A stretch of DNA of 64,000 bases from positions 868,001 to 932,000 of the forward strand of contig JHVA01000001.1 in NCBI GenBank assembly GCA_000688615.1, read 5' to 3'. Positions 57,122-64,000 of this stretch are shown piece after piece. The stretch's first letter is position 1; each line of letters begins with the position of its first letter. The position numbers and the translations under genes were made by a program. This DNA comes from Acidobacteriaceae bacterium KBS 146 (lineage in GTDB: Bacteria > Acidobacteriota > Terriglobia > Terriglobales > Acidobacteriaceae). The notes below the pieces were generated by a model. That model had not been told where the DNA came from. It searched no databases and was given only the letters and a program-made list of their open reading frames with translations.

Positions 57122-57526
57122 CTAACTCTTTGGCTCAAGCAGGAGATTTTCCTGCTCGGGCGTACGAGCTCCTGTCGAAACGCTGGCATTTTGTTCCCCC
57201 TGGGTCAGGTTCACCTTACCGCGAACGCTGGCATTCTCTTCAATCGAGAGGCGTGCACTAAAGATATCCCCATCGACAACGGCCGAACTCCGAATCTCGA
57301 CCCGGCCAGTAGCGTGCAGATTTCCTTTTACCTTGCCAAACACACTAAGGTCTTTTACACGAATATCGGCGAGAACTCGTGCATTCGGGCCAATCGTTAG
57401 GGCGTGATCGGACAGTGCGATTGTTCCCTCAATGTCACCATCCATGTACAGGTCTTCGTTTCCTGATAGTTCCCCTCGAATGGTGACCGACTTGCCTATA
57501 ACGGTGGATCCTTCAGCGGGCTTCAT
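57122..57526 (-). CDS. Bactofilin (polymer-forming cytoskeletal protein)
   Basis: 134 residues forming a right-handed beta-helix: repeated segments STVIGKSVTIRGELSG, DLYMDGDIEGTI, ALTIGPNARVLADIRV, LSVFGKVKGNLHATGRVEI, AVVDGDIFSARLSIEENASV, RGKVNL. Short polar N- and C-terminal tails. Bactofilins polymerise without nucleotides beneath the membrane and set cell shape or local wall synthesis. Co-transcribed with a methyltransferase-like gene. Confidence 0.93.
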   Translation of the reverse strand: MKPAEGSTVIGKSVTIRGELSGNEDLYMDGDIEGTIALSDHALTIGPNARVLADIRVKDLSVFGKVKGNLHATGRVEIRSSAVVDGDIFSARLSIEENASVRGKVNLTQGEQNASVSTGARTPEQENLLLEPKS

Positions 57527-57715
57527 TAAGTATCTTCTCTCCTGGTAAAAGCTGCAGGTAATCTACACCTTGCCCGAACTATACCCAACCCATCCGATCG
57601 AGGCAAACCGATAAAGTGCCAGAAAACATTGCGGCGTCGGCTTACGTCATACGTAAGATAGGCGGCAAGGGTTATTTCGAGCAAACTACAGTTATTCAGG
57701 GTGAGGTCAGACGAA

Positions 57716-58675
57716 GTGAGGTTGATCGATCGCGAGCAAAAGAGTCAACCTGCTTCTCATGGGGTAACGCGCCCATCCAGGAAATTCCCTTCTATTCTTG
57801 TTCTCGTTCTGGGTCTTTCTATCTCCACAGCTGCTTTTGCATTGGCTGGAGCGACGGGAGCCTCTCCGAATGCCGAAAAATCTGCGCAGGCATCAATGCT
57901 TTCTGTCCCTCCACGCGCTTGGGTCGTCGAAACGATCGCCAAAGAGTTAGAGGTTCTTCACAATCGAAACAGTCACCTGCGCTATCGCATGCACTTAATC
58001 AATGCCAAGGGCGACCAGGTACGTGACGTCATTGAAACGAAAGATGGGACAGTAGCTCGACTCATCCTTCGCGACGGAAAACCCTTGACGGATGAACAGG
58101 ACAAGGCAGAGCGACAGCGTTTGAACGATATGCTGAAAGATCCCAACGCTTTCGCCAAGCATATAAAAGATACCGAATCGGGAAAAAAGGTCGCCGATCA
58201 ACTAATTCGTCTGATGCCTGACGCCATGATCTATACGTATACCCCGGGTCAGCCCCAAACCGGAAGACGTCCGGGCATCTCAGAGCTGGTCATCGACTAT
58301 GAACCGAATCCGAAGTTTCACCCACCGTCGACGACAGCGGAAGCTCTTACCGGCTTGCGAGGCCGCGCCTGGATCGACATCGAGACAAAGCAGATCGTCC
58401 GGATGGAAGGAAACATCTTCCGCGGAGTCAACTTCGGATGGGGCATGCTGGCGCACATCTATCCTGGCGGTCAACTAATCCTGATACAGGCGGCTGCTAC
58501 TGAGGATCGCTGGATCTTTACCCATTTCAAGGAGCGTATCTCGATACGCGCACTGATGGTAAAGACCCTCAGCATCGAATCAGACGTCGATGCCTCAGAC
58601 TTTCAGAAAGTCCCGGCAATGACCTATCAGGAGGCAATTCGCCAACTACTGAATACGCCTCTGCCACAGCACTAA
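57716..58675 (+). CDS. Secreted/anchored hypothetical protein, possibly lipoprotein-carrier-like
   Basis: About 319 residues. After a basic N-terminus a hydrophobic segment FPSILVLVLGLSISTAAFALAGA acts as signal or anchor. The rest is soluble: YRMHLINAKGDQVRDVIETKDG, LRGRAWIDIETKQIVRMEGN and GILVID-like strands recall outer-membrane lipoprotein-sorting (LolA-like) folds, but I cannot assign a family. Start is uncertain: GTG 57716 has GAGG nine bases before, while GTG 57701 lies upstream. Ends seven bases before the stop of the convergent menC-like gene. Confidence 0.65.
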   Translation: MRLIDREQKSQPASHGVTRPSRKFPSILVLVLGLSISTAAFALAGATGASPNAEKSAQASMLSVPPRAWVVETIAKELEVLHNRNSHLRYRMHLINAKGDQVRDVIETKDGTVARLILRDGKPLTDEQDKAERQRLNDMLKDPNAFAKHIKDTESGKKVADQLIRLMPDAMIYTYTPGQPQTGRRPGISELVIDYEPNPKFHPPSTTAEALTGLRGRAWIDIETKQIVRMEGNIFRGVNFGWGMLAHIYPGGQLILIQAAATEDRWIFTHFKERISIRALMVKTLSIESDVDASDFQKVPAMTYQEAIRQLLNTPLPQH

Positions 58676-58682
58676 TCCAGAA

Positions 58683-59813
58683 TTAGGCGGTGACACTTGC
58701 CTTGGCGCGAAGCATCTGCTTCCGCACGGTCAGCTTTTCGATGCGATCGCGCAGAATACCGTAACCGGAGCCAATGTCGGTTGGTACCATAATCTCTCCG
58801 GTTTTGCTCACGGTCACTTCAGGCTCAATGATGTCCTGGGCCCAATACCGAGCTGAAGCAGAGACATCACCAGGAAGCGAAAAGTTTGGAAGAGAGGAGA
58901 GGGCTATGTTGTGTGCCCGGCCGATCCCTGTCTCGAGCATACCGCCACACCATACAGGAATTCCGCGCTCGGCTGCGGCATTATGCACCGCAATCGCCTC
59001 ACTAAAGCCTCCGACACGTCCAACTTTGATATTGATGATCTGGCACGATTCCATGTCGATCGCTGCGAGTGCGTCTCGACGATTGCGAATCGATTCATCG
59101 AGACAGATCGCCGTCTCGATTCTCTTCTGCAGCATCGAATGAAAATAGAAGTCGTCGTACCAGAGGGGCTGCTCGATCATCAGTAGCTTGAACTGATCCC
59201 ACGACGCGATGTGATCGAAATCTTTCATGCGGTAGGCGGAGTTTGCGTCGCAGCTGAGGAGAATATCAGGCCAGCGCTTCCGTACCGCCTCGAAGATGTG
59301 GGAGTCCCAACCGGGCTTGCACTTCAGCTTTATACGCTGATAACCCGCATTTAGCTCGGTTTCGATCTTCTCGAGCACCTTTTCCAGCGTGGGCTGAATT
59401 CCAATCGACACACCGCAAGGAATGATCTCGCGAGATCCGCCGAGAAGACTTGCCAGAGATACCTTTTTCACTTGCGATTCCAGGTCCCATACGGCATTTT
59501 CAAGCGCAGCCTTGGCCATACGATGGCCTCGTACCTGTTTCAAGAGATCAGGGACATCGCCAGCATGTTGCAGATTGGCGTCAAGCAGTCGAGGAGCCAG
59601 CTCAGTCTCCGTGATGATCCAAGCTGTATCGATCATCTCGTCGCTGAAGTAGGGATGCTCGCCGGCGACACATTCTCCCCAGGCAGTCAATCCCTCACTT
59701 TTCAGCTCAATCAGAAGAATGCGACGGCTCGTTGTAACCCCGAAGCTTGTCTCAAAGGGGTGAGCCAGCGGCATATTGATCTCACGCATGTAGATCGCAT
59801 CGATGTTTAGCAT
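58683..59813 (-). CDS. menC: MenC-type enolase-superfamily enzyme, o-succinylbenzoate synthase or N-succinylamino acid racemase
   Basis: 376 residues, MLE-subgroup enolase fold. Catalytic Lys164 in IKLKCKPGWD (Lys162 is the KxK partner), metal ligands Asp189, Glu214, Asp239, and Lys263 in NIKVGRVGG, plus GIPVWCGGMLETGIGRA; these match Amycolatopsis-type OSBS/N-acylamino acid racemase. It could make o-succinylbenzoate for menaquinone, or racemise N-succinyl amino acids. Upstream on the same strand is a GNAT acyltransferase of the type paired with N-succinylamino acid racemases, while no other men gene is in this window, so racemase activity is likely here. Confidence 0.88.
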   Translation of the reverse strand: MLNIDAIYMREINMPLAHPFETSFGVTTSRRILLIELKSEGLTAWGECVAGEHPYFSDEMIDTAWIITETELAPRLLDANLQHAGDVPDLLKQVRGHRMAKAALENAVWDLESQVKKVSLASLLGGSREIIPCGVSIGIQPTLEKVLEKIETELNAGYQRIKLKCKPGWDSHIFEAVRKRWPDILLSCDANSAYRMKDFDHIASWDQFKLLMIEQPLWYDDFYFHSMLQKRIETAICLDESIRNRRDALAAIDMESCQIINIKVGRVGGFSEAIAVHNAAAERGIPVWCGGMLETGIGRAHNIALSSLPNFSLPGDVSASARYWAQDIIEPEVTVSKTGEIMVPTDIGSGYGILRDRIEKLTVRKQMLRAKASVTA

Positions 59814-59867
59814 TTCAGATCCCGTCCTTCCAGAGTCTTACAGGGTTAGGGCACATGGTTGTTTCGT

Positions 59868-60644
59868 TTAGCTCCAGGCACCTTGCTCTTCGCTGTTCCA
59901 TGCACCCAGCAGAAAGGTTCCGTTGCCAGCAGTATCGCGCTCATAGCCAACGACAGTGAGACCACGATCGAATGCTGATTCAAATGCCTCTCGATTCGCG
60001 GTCTGTAACTGCTCTGCCAATAATCTGGTCTGGGAGTCCTGCTTCCACTGGTAGATGGTGTACGGGACAGTAATGCGTTCAACGACCTGGATGGGTTCCG
60101 GTTTCCCGCTCAAAAGGCCGGTTACTCTCGGGGACCTCAGCCACCATTCCGCGTATAGCCTATCGGTCGGCAGACCACCCTGCAAGGGAGAAGATGAAGG
60201 ACCATAAAAGTCAGTTTTGTAACGCCTGGAAATGGCACCTAACCGGGCGACATTTAGATGGGCATTCTTGATTTCCAGCGGATCGAAGGTCCACTCCATC
60301 AGGTCGAACCCACGGGCTAGCGCATCCTCTCGCTGTGCCAACTTCAAACTGCGGCCCAGACCTGCATTGCGGTACTGCGGTAGAACCGCCAACATATGGG
60401 AATGGAGATACGAGTGCCCATTGCGATAACCGGGCAGAGCCATGGCGAAGCCGATGACGGTATCGCCATCGAAGGCTCCTAATACCTGTCCTCCGATGCG
60501 TTGGGCCACCAGAAAGACACGCCTGGGAATCAGGTCGCCATCACTGTATCCCCACACTTCGAGCTGTAAAACAACACAACGCTCAAATTGCTCCAGCGTC
60601 GTCAATGGCCGAATCTCAATTCCCGTTTCGTTCTGTATGTTCAT
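59868..60644 (-). CDS. GNAT-family acyltransferase (COG3375-like)
   Basis: 258 residues from ATG 60644 (TTG 60653 upstream). One GNAT domain: VIGFAMALPGYRNG, HSHMLAVLPQYRNAGLGRSLK (acyl-CoA loop Q-x-R-N-x-G-L-G-R), MEWTFDPLEIKNAHLN. Long C-terminal part contains YAEWWLRSPRV. This lineage sits beside MenC-like racemases and is a plausible D-amino acid N-succinyltransferase. It lies between mazG (27 bp upstream) and the menC-like gene (54 bp downstream) on the same strand. The reaction is inferred. Confidence 0.8.
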   Translation of the reverse strand: MNIQNETGIEIRPLTTLEQFERCVVLQLEVWGYSDGDLIPRRVFLVAQRIGGQVLGAFDGDTVIGFAMALPGYRNGHSYLHSHMLAVLPQYRNAGLGRSLKLAQREDALARGFDLMEWTFDPLEIKNAHLNVARLGAISRRYKTDFYGPSSSPLQGGLPTDRLYAEWWLRSPRVTGLLSGKPEPIQVVERITVPYTIYQWKQDSQTRLLAEQLQTANREAFESAFDRGLTVVGYERDTAGNGTFLLGAWNSEEQGAWS

Positions 60645-60671
60645 GGGTCTCAAATTGTTCTTGCAACCGTT

Positions 60672-61517
60672 TCAGGTAAGTTTGGTTGCTTTACTTTCGG
60701 TCCGCTTTGCCTCTCGCCACAGCGCGTCGAGTTTTTCGGGACCAAGAGCAGCGAGGGCCTCTCCTGCTGCCGCACCCTCCATCGCCATAAAACGCGCTCG
60801 GAACTTCGCATTTGCCCCTCGCAATGCGGACTCCGGATCAACCTTGAGATGACGTGCAAGGTTCACAACCGTAAACATTAAATCGCCCAACTCCTCCTCA
60901 ATAGCGGCATTATTCATTGGCTGGGCACCTCCGGTCTGGGGAGTGATCTCCGCACGAAGCTCCATGATCTCTTCGTCAACTTTGTCGAATATGCCTTGCA
61001 GATCGGGCCAGTCGAAACCTACTCTGGCAGCTCGCGAACCCAGCTTTCCGGCTTCAATTAATGCCGGCATCGAACGGGGAACTTCATCCAGAAGCGAAGA
61101 GTCCGTCGCCTTACCTGCAGCGCGTTTTTCTTCGCGCTTAATCTCTTCCCAGTTTTTCAGCACAGTTGCGGCGTCATCCGCTGTGGCATCGCCAAAGACA
61201 TGAGGATGTCGTCGAATCAGCTTTTCGTTCAGGTTTGCCGCTACATCGGCGATCGTGAAGTATCCAGCTTCGGCAGCCATTTGGGAGTAGAACAGAACCT
61301 GCAGGAAGAGATCCCCAAGTTCATCCTTCAGATCTCGCCATGCTCTCCGCTCGATCGCGTCGAAGACCTCATAGGTCTCTTCGAGAGTGTGACGTTTAAT
61401 CGTATCGAAGGTCTGTTCCTTGTCCCACGGACAGCCATCGGGTCCTCGAAGCCGTGCCATGATCTGGACGGATTCACCCAGCCTTTGTGCGGCCTCTTCG
61501 CTTTCCCGTGGCTCCAT
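60672..61517 (-). CDS. mazG: Nucleoside triphosphate pyrophosphohydrolase MazG
   Basis: 281 residues from ATG 61517 (upstream frame to 61568 is not needed). Two MazG domains: first with RLRGPDGCPWDKEQT, LEETYEVFDAIE and DELGDLFLQVLF; second with KVDEEIMELRAE and EEELGDLMFTVVNLARHL. The E-E-x-x-E/E-x-x-D pattern binds Mg. It hydrolyses NTPs including damaged ones to NMP and PPi. It leads the minus-strand set with GNAT and menC-like genes; the functional relation is unclear. Confidence 0.93.
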   Translation of the reverse strand: MEPRESEEAAQRLGESVQIMARLRGPDGCPWDKEQTFDTIKRHTLEETYEVFDAIERRAWRDLKDELGDLFLQVLFYSQMAAEAGYFTIADVAANLNEKLIRRHPHVFGDATADDAATVLKNWEEIKREEKRAAGKATDSSLLDEVPRSMPALIEAGKLGSRAARVGFDWPDLQGIFDKVDEEIMELRAEITPQTGGAQPMNNAAIEEELGDLMFTVVNLARHLKVDPESALRGANAKFRARFMAMEGAAAGEALAALGPEKLDALWREAKRTESKATKLT

Positions 61518-61584
61518 ATCTCCAAGATACCCGAGCCAGTGAAGGAACGCACGCTGACGTGGTAGCATCCTGACCAGATACTCA

Positions 61585-61800
61585 ATGACGAACGACTCTC
61601 ACACTTCAGCGAAAAAGACGAAGAGCCCCTTTCTCTGGATACTGCTTGCGGTTCCCTACGTAGCCTTGTGTTTCCCGCAGCTATATGCCCGGGCTACGCC
61701 TGTACTCCTGGGCTTTCCCTTCTTTTACTGGTACCAGTTCGCGTGGGTGGTACTTACATCAATTCTTTTGGGAGTGGTCTACCGCGCCCTCAAAGATTAG
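61585..61800 (+). CDS. DUF3311 small membrane protein (orphan)
   Basis: 71 residues with two membrane segments: SPFLWILLAVPYVALCFPQLY and PVLLGFPFFYWYQFAWVVLTSILLGVVY. G-F-P-F-F-Y-W-Y-Q is the DUF3311 mark. These proteins normally precede a sodium:solute symporter as a small subunit. Here no symporter follows within the next 170 bp, and the next gene is on the other strand, so the partner is missing or elsewhere. Start ATG 61585; divergent from mazG. Confidence 0.85.
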   Translation: MTNDSHTSAKKTKSPFLWILLAVPYVALCFPQLYARATPVLLGFPFFYWYQFAWVVLTSILLGVVYRALKD

Positions 61801-61976
61801 CTCCGCTCTGTGAAAACAAACTTTTTCTTGAAAAGTGAGAGGAGGGTGGCTGGCAGGGTCTTCCATATGCTGCCCCGCCGCCGCTGGGAGAGGTTATAGA
61901 AGCGCTCAGCCGCAGCATATCGGACATCGGCGCTTCGCGGTGTGTTGGGTGATGCAGATGAGTGCTGCGGGAAAAT

Positions 61977-62720
61977 CTATTTTGAAGCTTGCTGCTGATC
62001 CATGTTGGTCATCAGTTTGACCTCGACGCGGCGATTCTTTGCTCTACCGGCTGCCGTTTTGTCGCTTGCAACCTGTTGATCCTTGCCAATGCCTATCAGA
62101 TAGAACTTGTGTGGCGGAATGTTGTATTTGGTCGCAAGATAATTTACGACCGCATCAGCACGGCGCTGGCTGAGAGAGTAGTTGTAGTTCGCATCGCCGG
62201 TAGAATCGGTTCCGCCCGTCACAGCAAGAATGTAGCTGCGCTTCTCCGCCAGCCCGGTAGCGAAATCATCCAGCGTCTGACGGTCCTGCGCTGTGAGAAC
62301 AGACTTGTCGAAGCCGAACGTCACATTAACGTCAGCAATCGATTTGTAGTTGTCGAGATTGGCTACGACTCCCGCGAGACTATCGACACGGTTGTAGGCA
62401 TCCTGGGCGGATTTGTTCGCCGTATCAGCAGATTGTCCGGCTGCATTGGCCCGCTCATCTGCAGAATTCGCTGCGCCCTGAGCCTTGGCAATTCCCGCCG
62501 TGGCGCGCTCATCCGTATCGACGATGGTACGGTGATCGCTTGCAGTCTTTGCGTCCAACTGATTGGTTTTATCGACCAAAGGTGCAGTTTGAGACTTCAC
62601 ATAATTCTTGCTGGAGCACCCAACCGTAAAGGTAAGCATTAACGCACTGGTAAGAACTGCAGTTCCTGCAAGGCCGATCTTTCTTTCTTTACCAAGGTGA
62701 AAACGTGTCATGGAGCTCAT
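61977..62720 (-). CDS. OmpA-domain lipoprotein with alpha-helical spacer
   Basis: 247 residues. Lipoprotein signal with Cys35 (FTVGCSSKNY). About residues 45-115 form an Ala/Asp/Gln-rich helical spacer (T-x-x-x-D-E-R, A-D-T-A-N-K-S-A-Q-D-A). The C-terminal domain has the OmpA/Pal pattern: VTFGFDKSVLTAQDRQTLDDFA, VTGGTDSTGDANYNYSLSQRRADAVVNYL and RAKNRRVEVKL. It should bind peptidoglycan from the outer membrane. ATG 62720 with AAGGAG ten bases before; ATG 62711 is alternative. Confidence 0.9.
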   Translation of the reverse strand: MSSMTRFHLGKERKIGLAGTAVLTSALMLTFTVGCSSKNYVKSQTAPLVDKTNQLDAKTASDHRTIVDTDERATAGIAKAQGAANSADERANAAGQSADTANKSAQDAYNRVDSLAGVVANLDNYKSIADVNVTFGFDKSVLTAQDRQTLDDFATGLAEKRSYILAVTGGTDSTGDANYNYSLSQRRADAVVNYLATKYNIPPHKFYLIGIGKDQQVASDKTAAGRAKNRRVEVKLMTNMDQQQASK

Positions 62721-62995
62721 GGGATGTACTCTCCTTCATGCAGTCTAGGCTGCAACGGTTACCCCTTAGGTAAAGCAATCATTATGCCAAAGCATGGATC
62801 ACCATAAATACCTTTATCGTGAACAATTTATCTGCACGATCATCGTTCGGATCGCGAAAATAGGGACTCTGAGGATGGAACTTTTGATAGGGCGTCGCGT
62901 CAAATCTACTCGTACGGTCTTCGGCATAGAATCCGTCTAAACTTAGAACTATAAGTCTTTGTGTGCAAGCATTTGCGGCGGATTGTCGAGAACAA

Positions 62996-64000
62996 ATGGA
63001 TCTCCATCAAAAAATTCGTACTTTGCCAACGTCCCCCGGCTGCTACCTCTACAAGAATGCCGAGGGGGAGATCATTTATGTCGGCAAAGCAAAGAATCTA
63101 CGTGCCCGAGTCCGCTCGTACTTCCTTGAAGCTTCCCAGGCCAACGCTAAAACCGGCACCTTAATGCGCGAGGCCGTCGATGTGGAGTACATCACGGTTG
63201 CGAATGAACGTGAAGCGCTCGCACTTGAAAATAATCTGATTAAACAGCGGAAACCACGCTTCAACATTCTGCTGCGGGATGACAAGACGTATCCCTACAT
63301 AAAGCTGACTATGGGAGATCGATTTCCCAAGGTCTTCGTAACACGGCGCCTTCGAAAAGATGGCAGTGCGTACTTCGGCCCGTACTTTCCAGGAAATCTG
63401 GCTCATCGCCTCGTGGATCTGATCCACCGCAGCTTCCTAATTCCGAGTTGTAAAGTCGACCTGAGCCGTTATCACCCAAGAGCTTGCCTCCAGTACTACA
63501 TCAAGCGCTGTCTCGGACCATGTGTCGAAGGAATGACTACACCAGAAGATTACCGCCAGGCCATTCGCGACGTTCAACTCTTCCTAGAGGGCCGCCCCGG
63601 AGAGTTGGAACAACGGCTTACGCTGCGAATGCAGCAGGCCGCCGCATCAGAGCGATACGAACTGGCGGCACGCCTGAGAGATCAACTCTCAACCGTTCAT
63701 CAGATGCTGGACAAACAGCGCATCGCCACGACCGACAATGAAGATGCGGACGTCTTTGGCTTCCATTATGAAAACGACATGCTTGCGGTGAACCTCTTCC
63801 ATATGCGTTCGGGCAAGATCGTCGATCGGCGCGATTTTTTTTGGGAAGACCTTCCGGAATTTATGGAAGCTTCCGGAGACGACGAGACAGACCCCGGGAT
63901 ACGAACACATTACAGCGCTGAAAATACCCCAGAAGCCCAGCGAACGGCTTCCCCGACGGAATCGCTGTCATACCTTGAGCCAAATCCGGCATGCCCCGCG
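62996..64000 (+). CDS. uvrC: Excinuclease ABC subunit C, 3' truncated by window edge
   Basis: The frame starting at ATG 62996 runs to the end of the window without a stop (335 codons). The N-terminal GIY-YIG nuclease domain is clear: PTSPGCYLYKNAEGEIIYVGKAKNL (shown in parts), KNLRARVRSYF, ANEREALALENNLIK, YFGPYFPG. Then CLQYYIKRCLGPCVEG and a UVR motif (ASERYELAARLRDQL). UvrC makes both cuts in nucleotide excision repair. The remaining C-terminal nuclease and HhH part lies outside. The 62721-62995 upstream gap holds nothing else. Confidence 0.95.
   Translation, partial: MDLHQKIRTLPTSPGCYLYKNAEGEIIYVGKAKNLRARVRSYFLEASQANAKTGTLMREAVDVEYITVANEREALALENNLIKQRKPRFNILLRDDKTYPYIKLTMGDRFPKVFVTRRLRKDGSAYFGPYFPGNLAHRLVDLIHRSFLIPSCKVDLSRYHPRACLQYYIKRCLGPCVEGMTTPEDYRQAIRDVQLFLEGRPGELEQRLTLRMQQAAASERYELAARLRDQLSTVHQMLDKQRIATTDNEDADVFGFHYENDMLAVNLFHMRSGKIVDRRDFFWEDLPEFMEASGDDETDPGIRTHYSAENTPEAQRTASPTESLSYLEPNPACPA

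Overview
The window looks like chromosomal DNA of a diderm acidobacterium, most likely subdivision 1 (Terriglobus/Granulicella/Edaphobacter-like). This is inferred from gene content and order and was not tested by any search. Pointers are a moderately GC-rich sequence, an Lpt LPS-export block joined to rpoN-hpf-rapZ, bactofilin, exported Gfo/Idh/MocA oxidoreductases, a deoxyhypusine-synthase-like enzyme, a collagen-like exported protein and several acidobacteria-style hypothetical proteins. I see no insertion sequence, prophage, CRISPR array, tRNA gene or replication origin. The window is mostly housekeeping chromosome with small accessory patches.

Layout. 0-7.6 kb: the 3' part of a NupC nucleoside transporter, a small lipoprotein, two exported Gfo/Idh/MocA oxidoreductases, a secreted Vps62-like protein ending in 11-residue repeats, then purine nucleoside phosphorylase and uridine kinase. 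7.5-10 kb (minus): two PlsC-type acyltransferases flanking an OlsB-like GNAT acyltransferase, a likely aminolipid or ornithine-lipid cluster. 10-14.1 kb: DUF2062 protein, S1/P1 nuclease, nicotinate phosphoribosyltransferase, deoxyhypusine-synthase-like protein. 14.4-17.1 kb: a phosphorelay set of hybrid histidine kinase, single-domain response regulator and Hpt protein. 17-21.3 kb (minus): GH105-type glycosidase and the collagen-like protein. 21.6-29.1 kb: phosphoglucomutase, DUF1634/TSUP exporter pair, NCS2 purine permease, a possible TPR gene remnant, esterase/phytase-like protein, cupin and RNase T2. 29.2-40.7 kb (all minus): lptC/A fusion - lptB - rpoN - hpf - rapZ, then MsbA-like ABC exporter - yicC - gmk - rpoZ - uracil-DNA glycosylase.

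40.8-64 kb: hypothetical protein, glyQ-glyS, a terminator-ended untranslated segment that may be a small RNA or attenuator, a PCYCGC-type protein, EamA protein, tmRNA (tag AEPQFALAA) with a nested inverted repeat just 3' of it, katG divergent from oxyR with operator-like palindromes between them, a CcdC-like protein, prfB with its programmed +1 frameshift, lnt, a 47-codon membrane microprotein, an APC permease with a long cytoplasmic tail, a small AT-hook-like basic protein, bactofilin plus methyltransferase, a secreted hypothetical protein, mazG - GNAT - menC/racemase, an orphan DUF3311 protein, an OmpA-type lipoprotein and the 5' part of uvrC.

Themes: nucleoside salvage (nupC, PNP, udk, NCS2 permease), envelope building (Lpt system, MsbA-like exporter, PlsC/OlsB cluster, Lnt, OmpA, bactofilin), plant-polymer use (GH105, Gfo/Idh/MocA), and oxidative defence (OxyR-KatG). 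I found no clear multi-gene defence or mobile system. The most interesting leads are the mazG-GNAT-menC operon (probable N-succinyl-amino-acid racemase pathway), the nested inverted repeat between tmRNA and katG, the untranslated terminator-ended segment at 45.05-45.16 kb, the 11-residue repeats of the Vps62-like protein, and the palindrome over the oxyR start codon.
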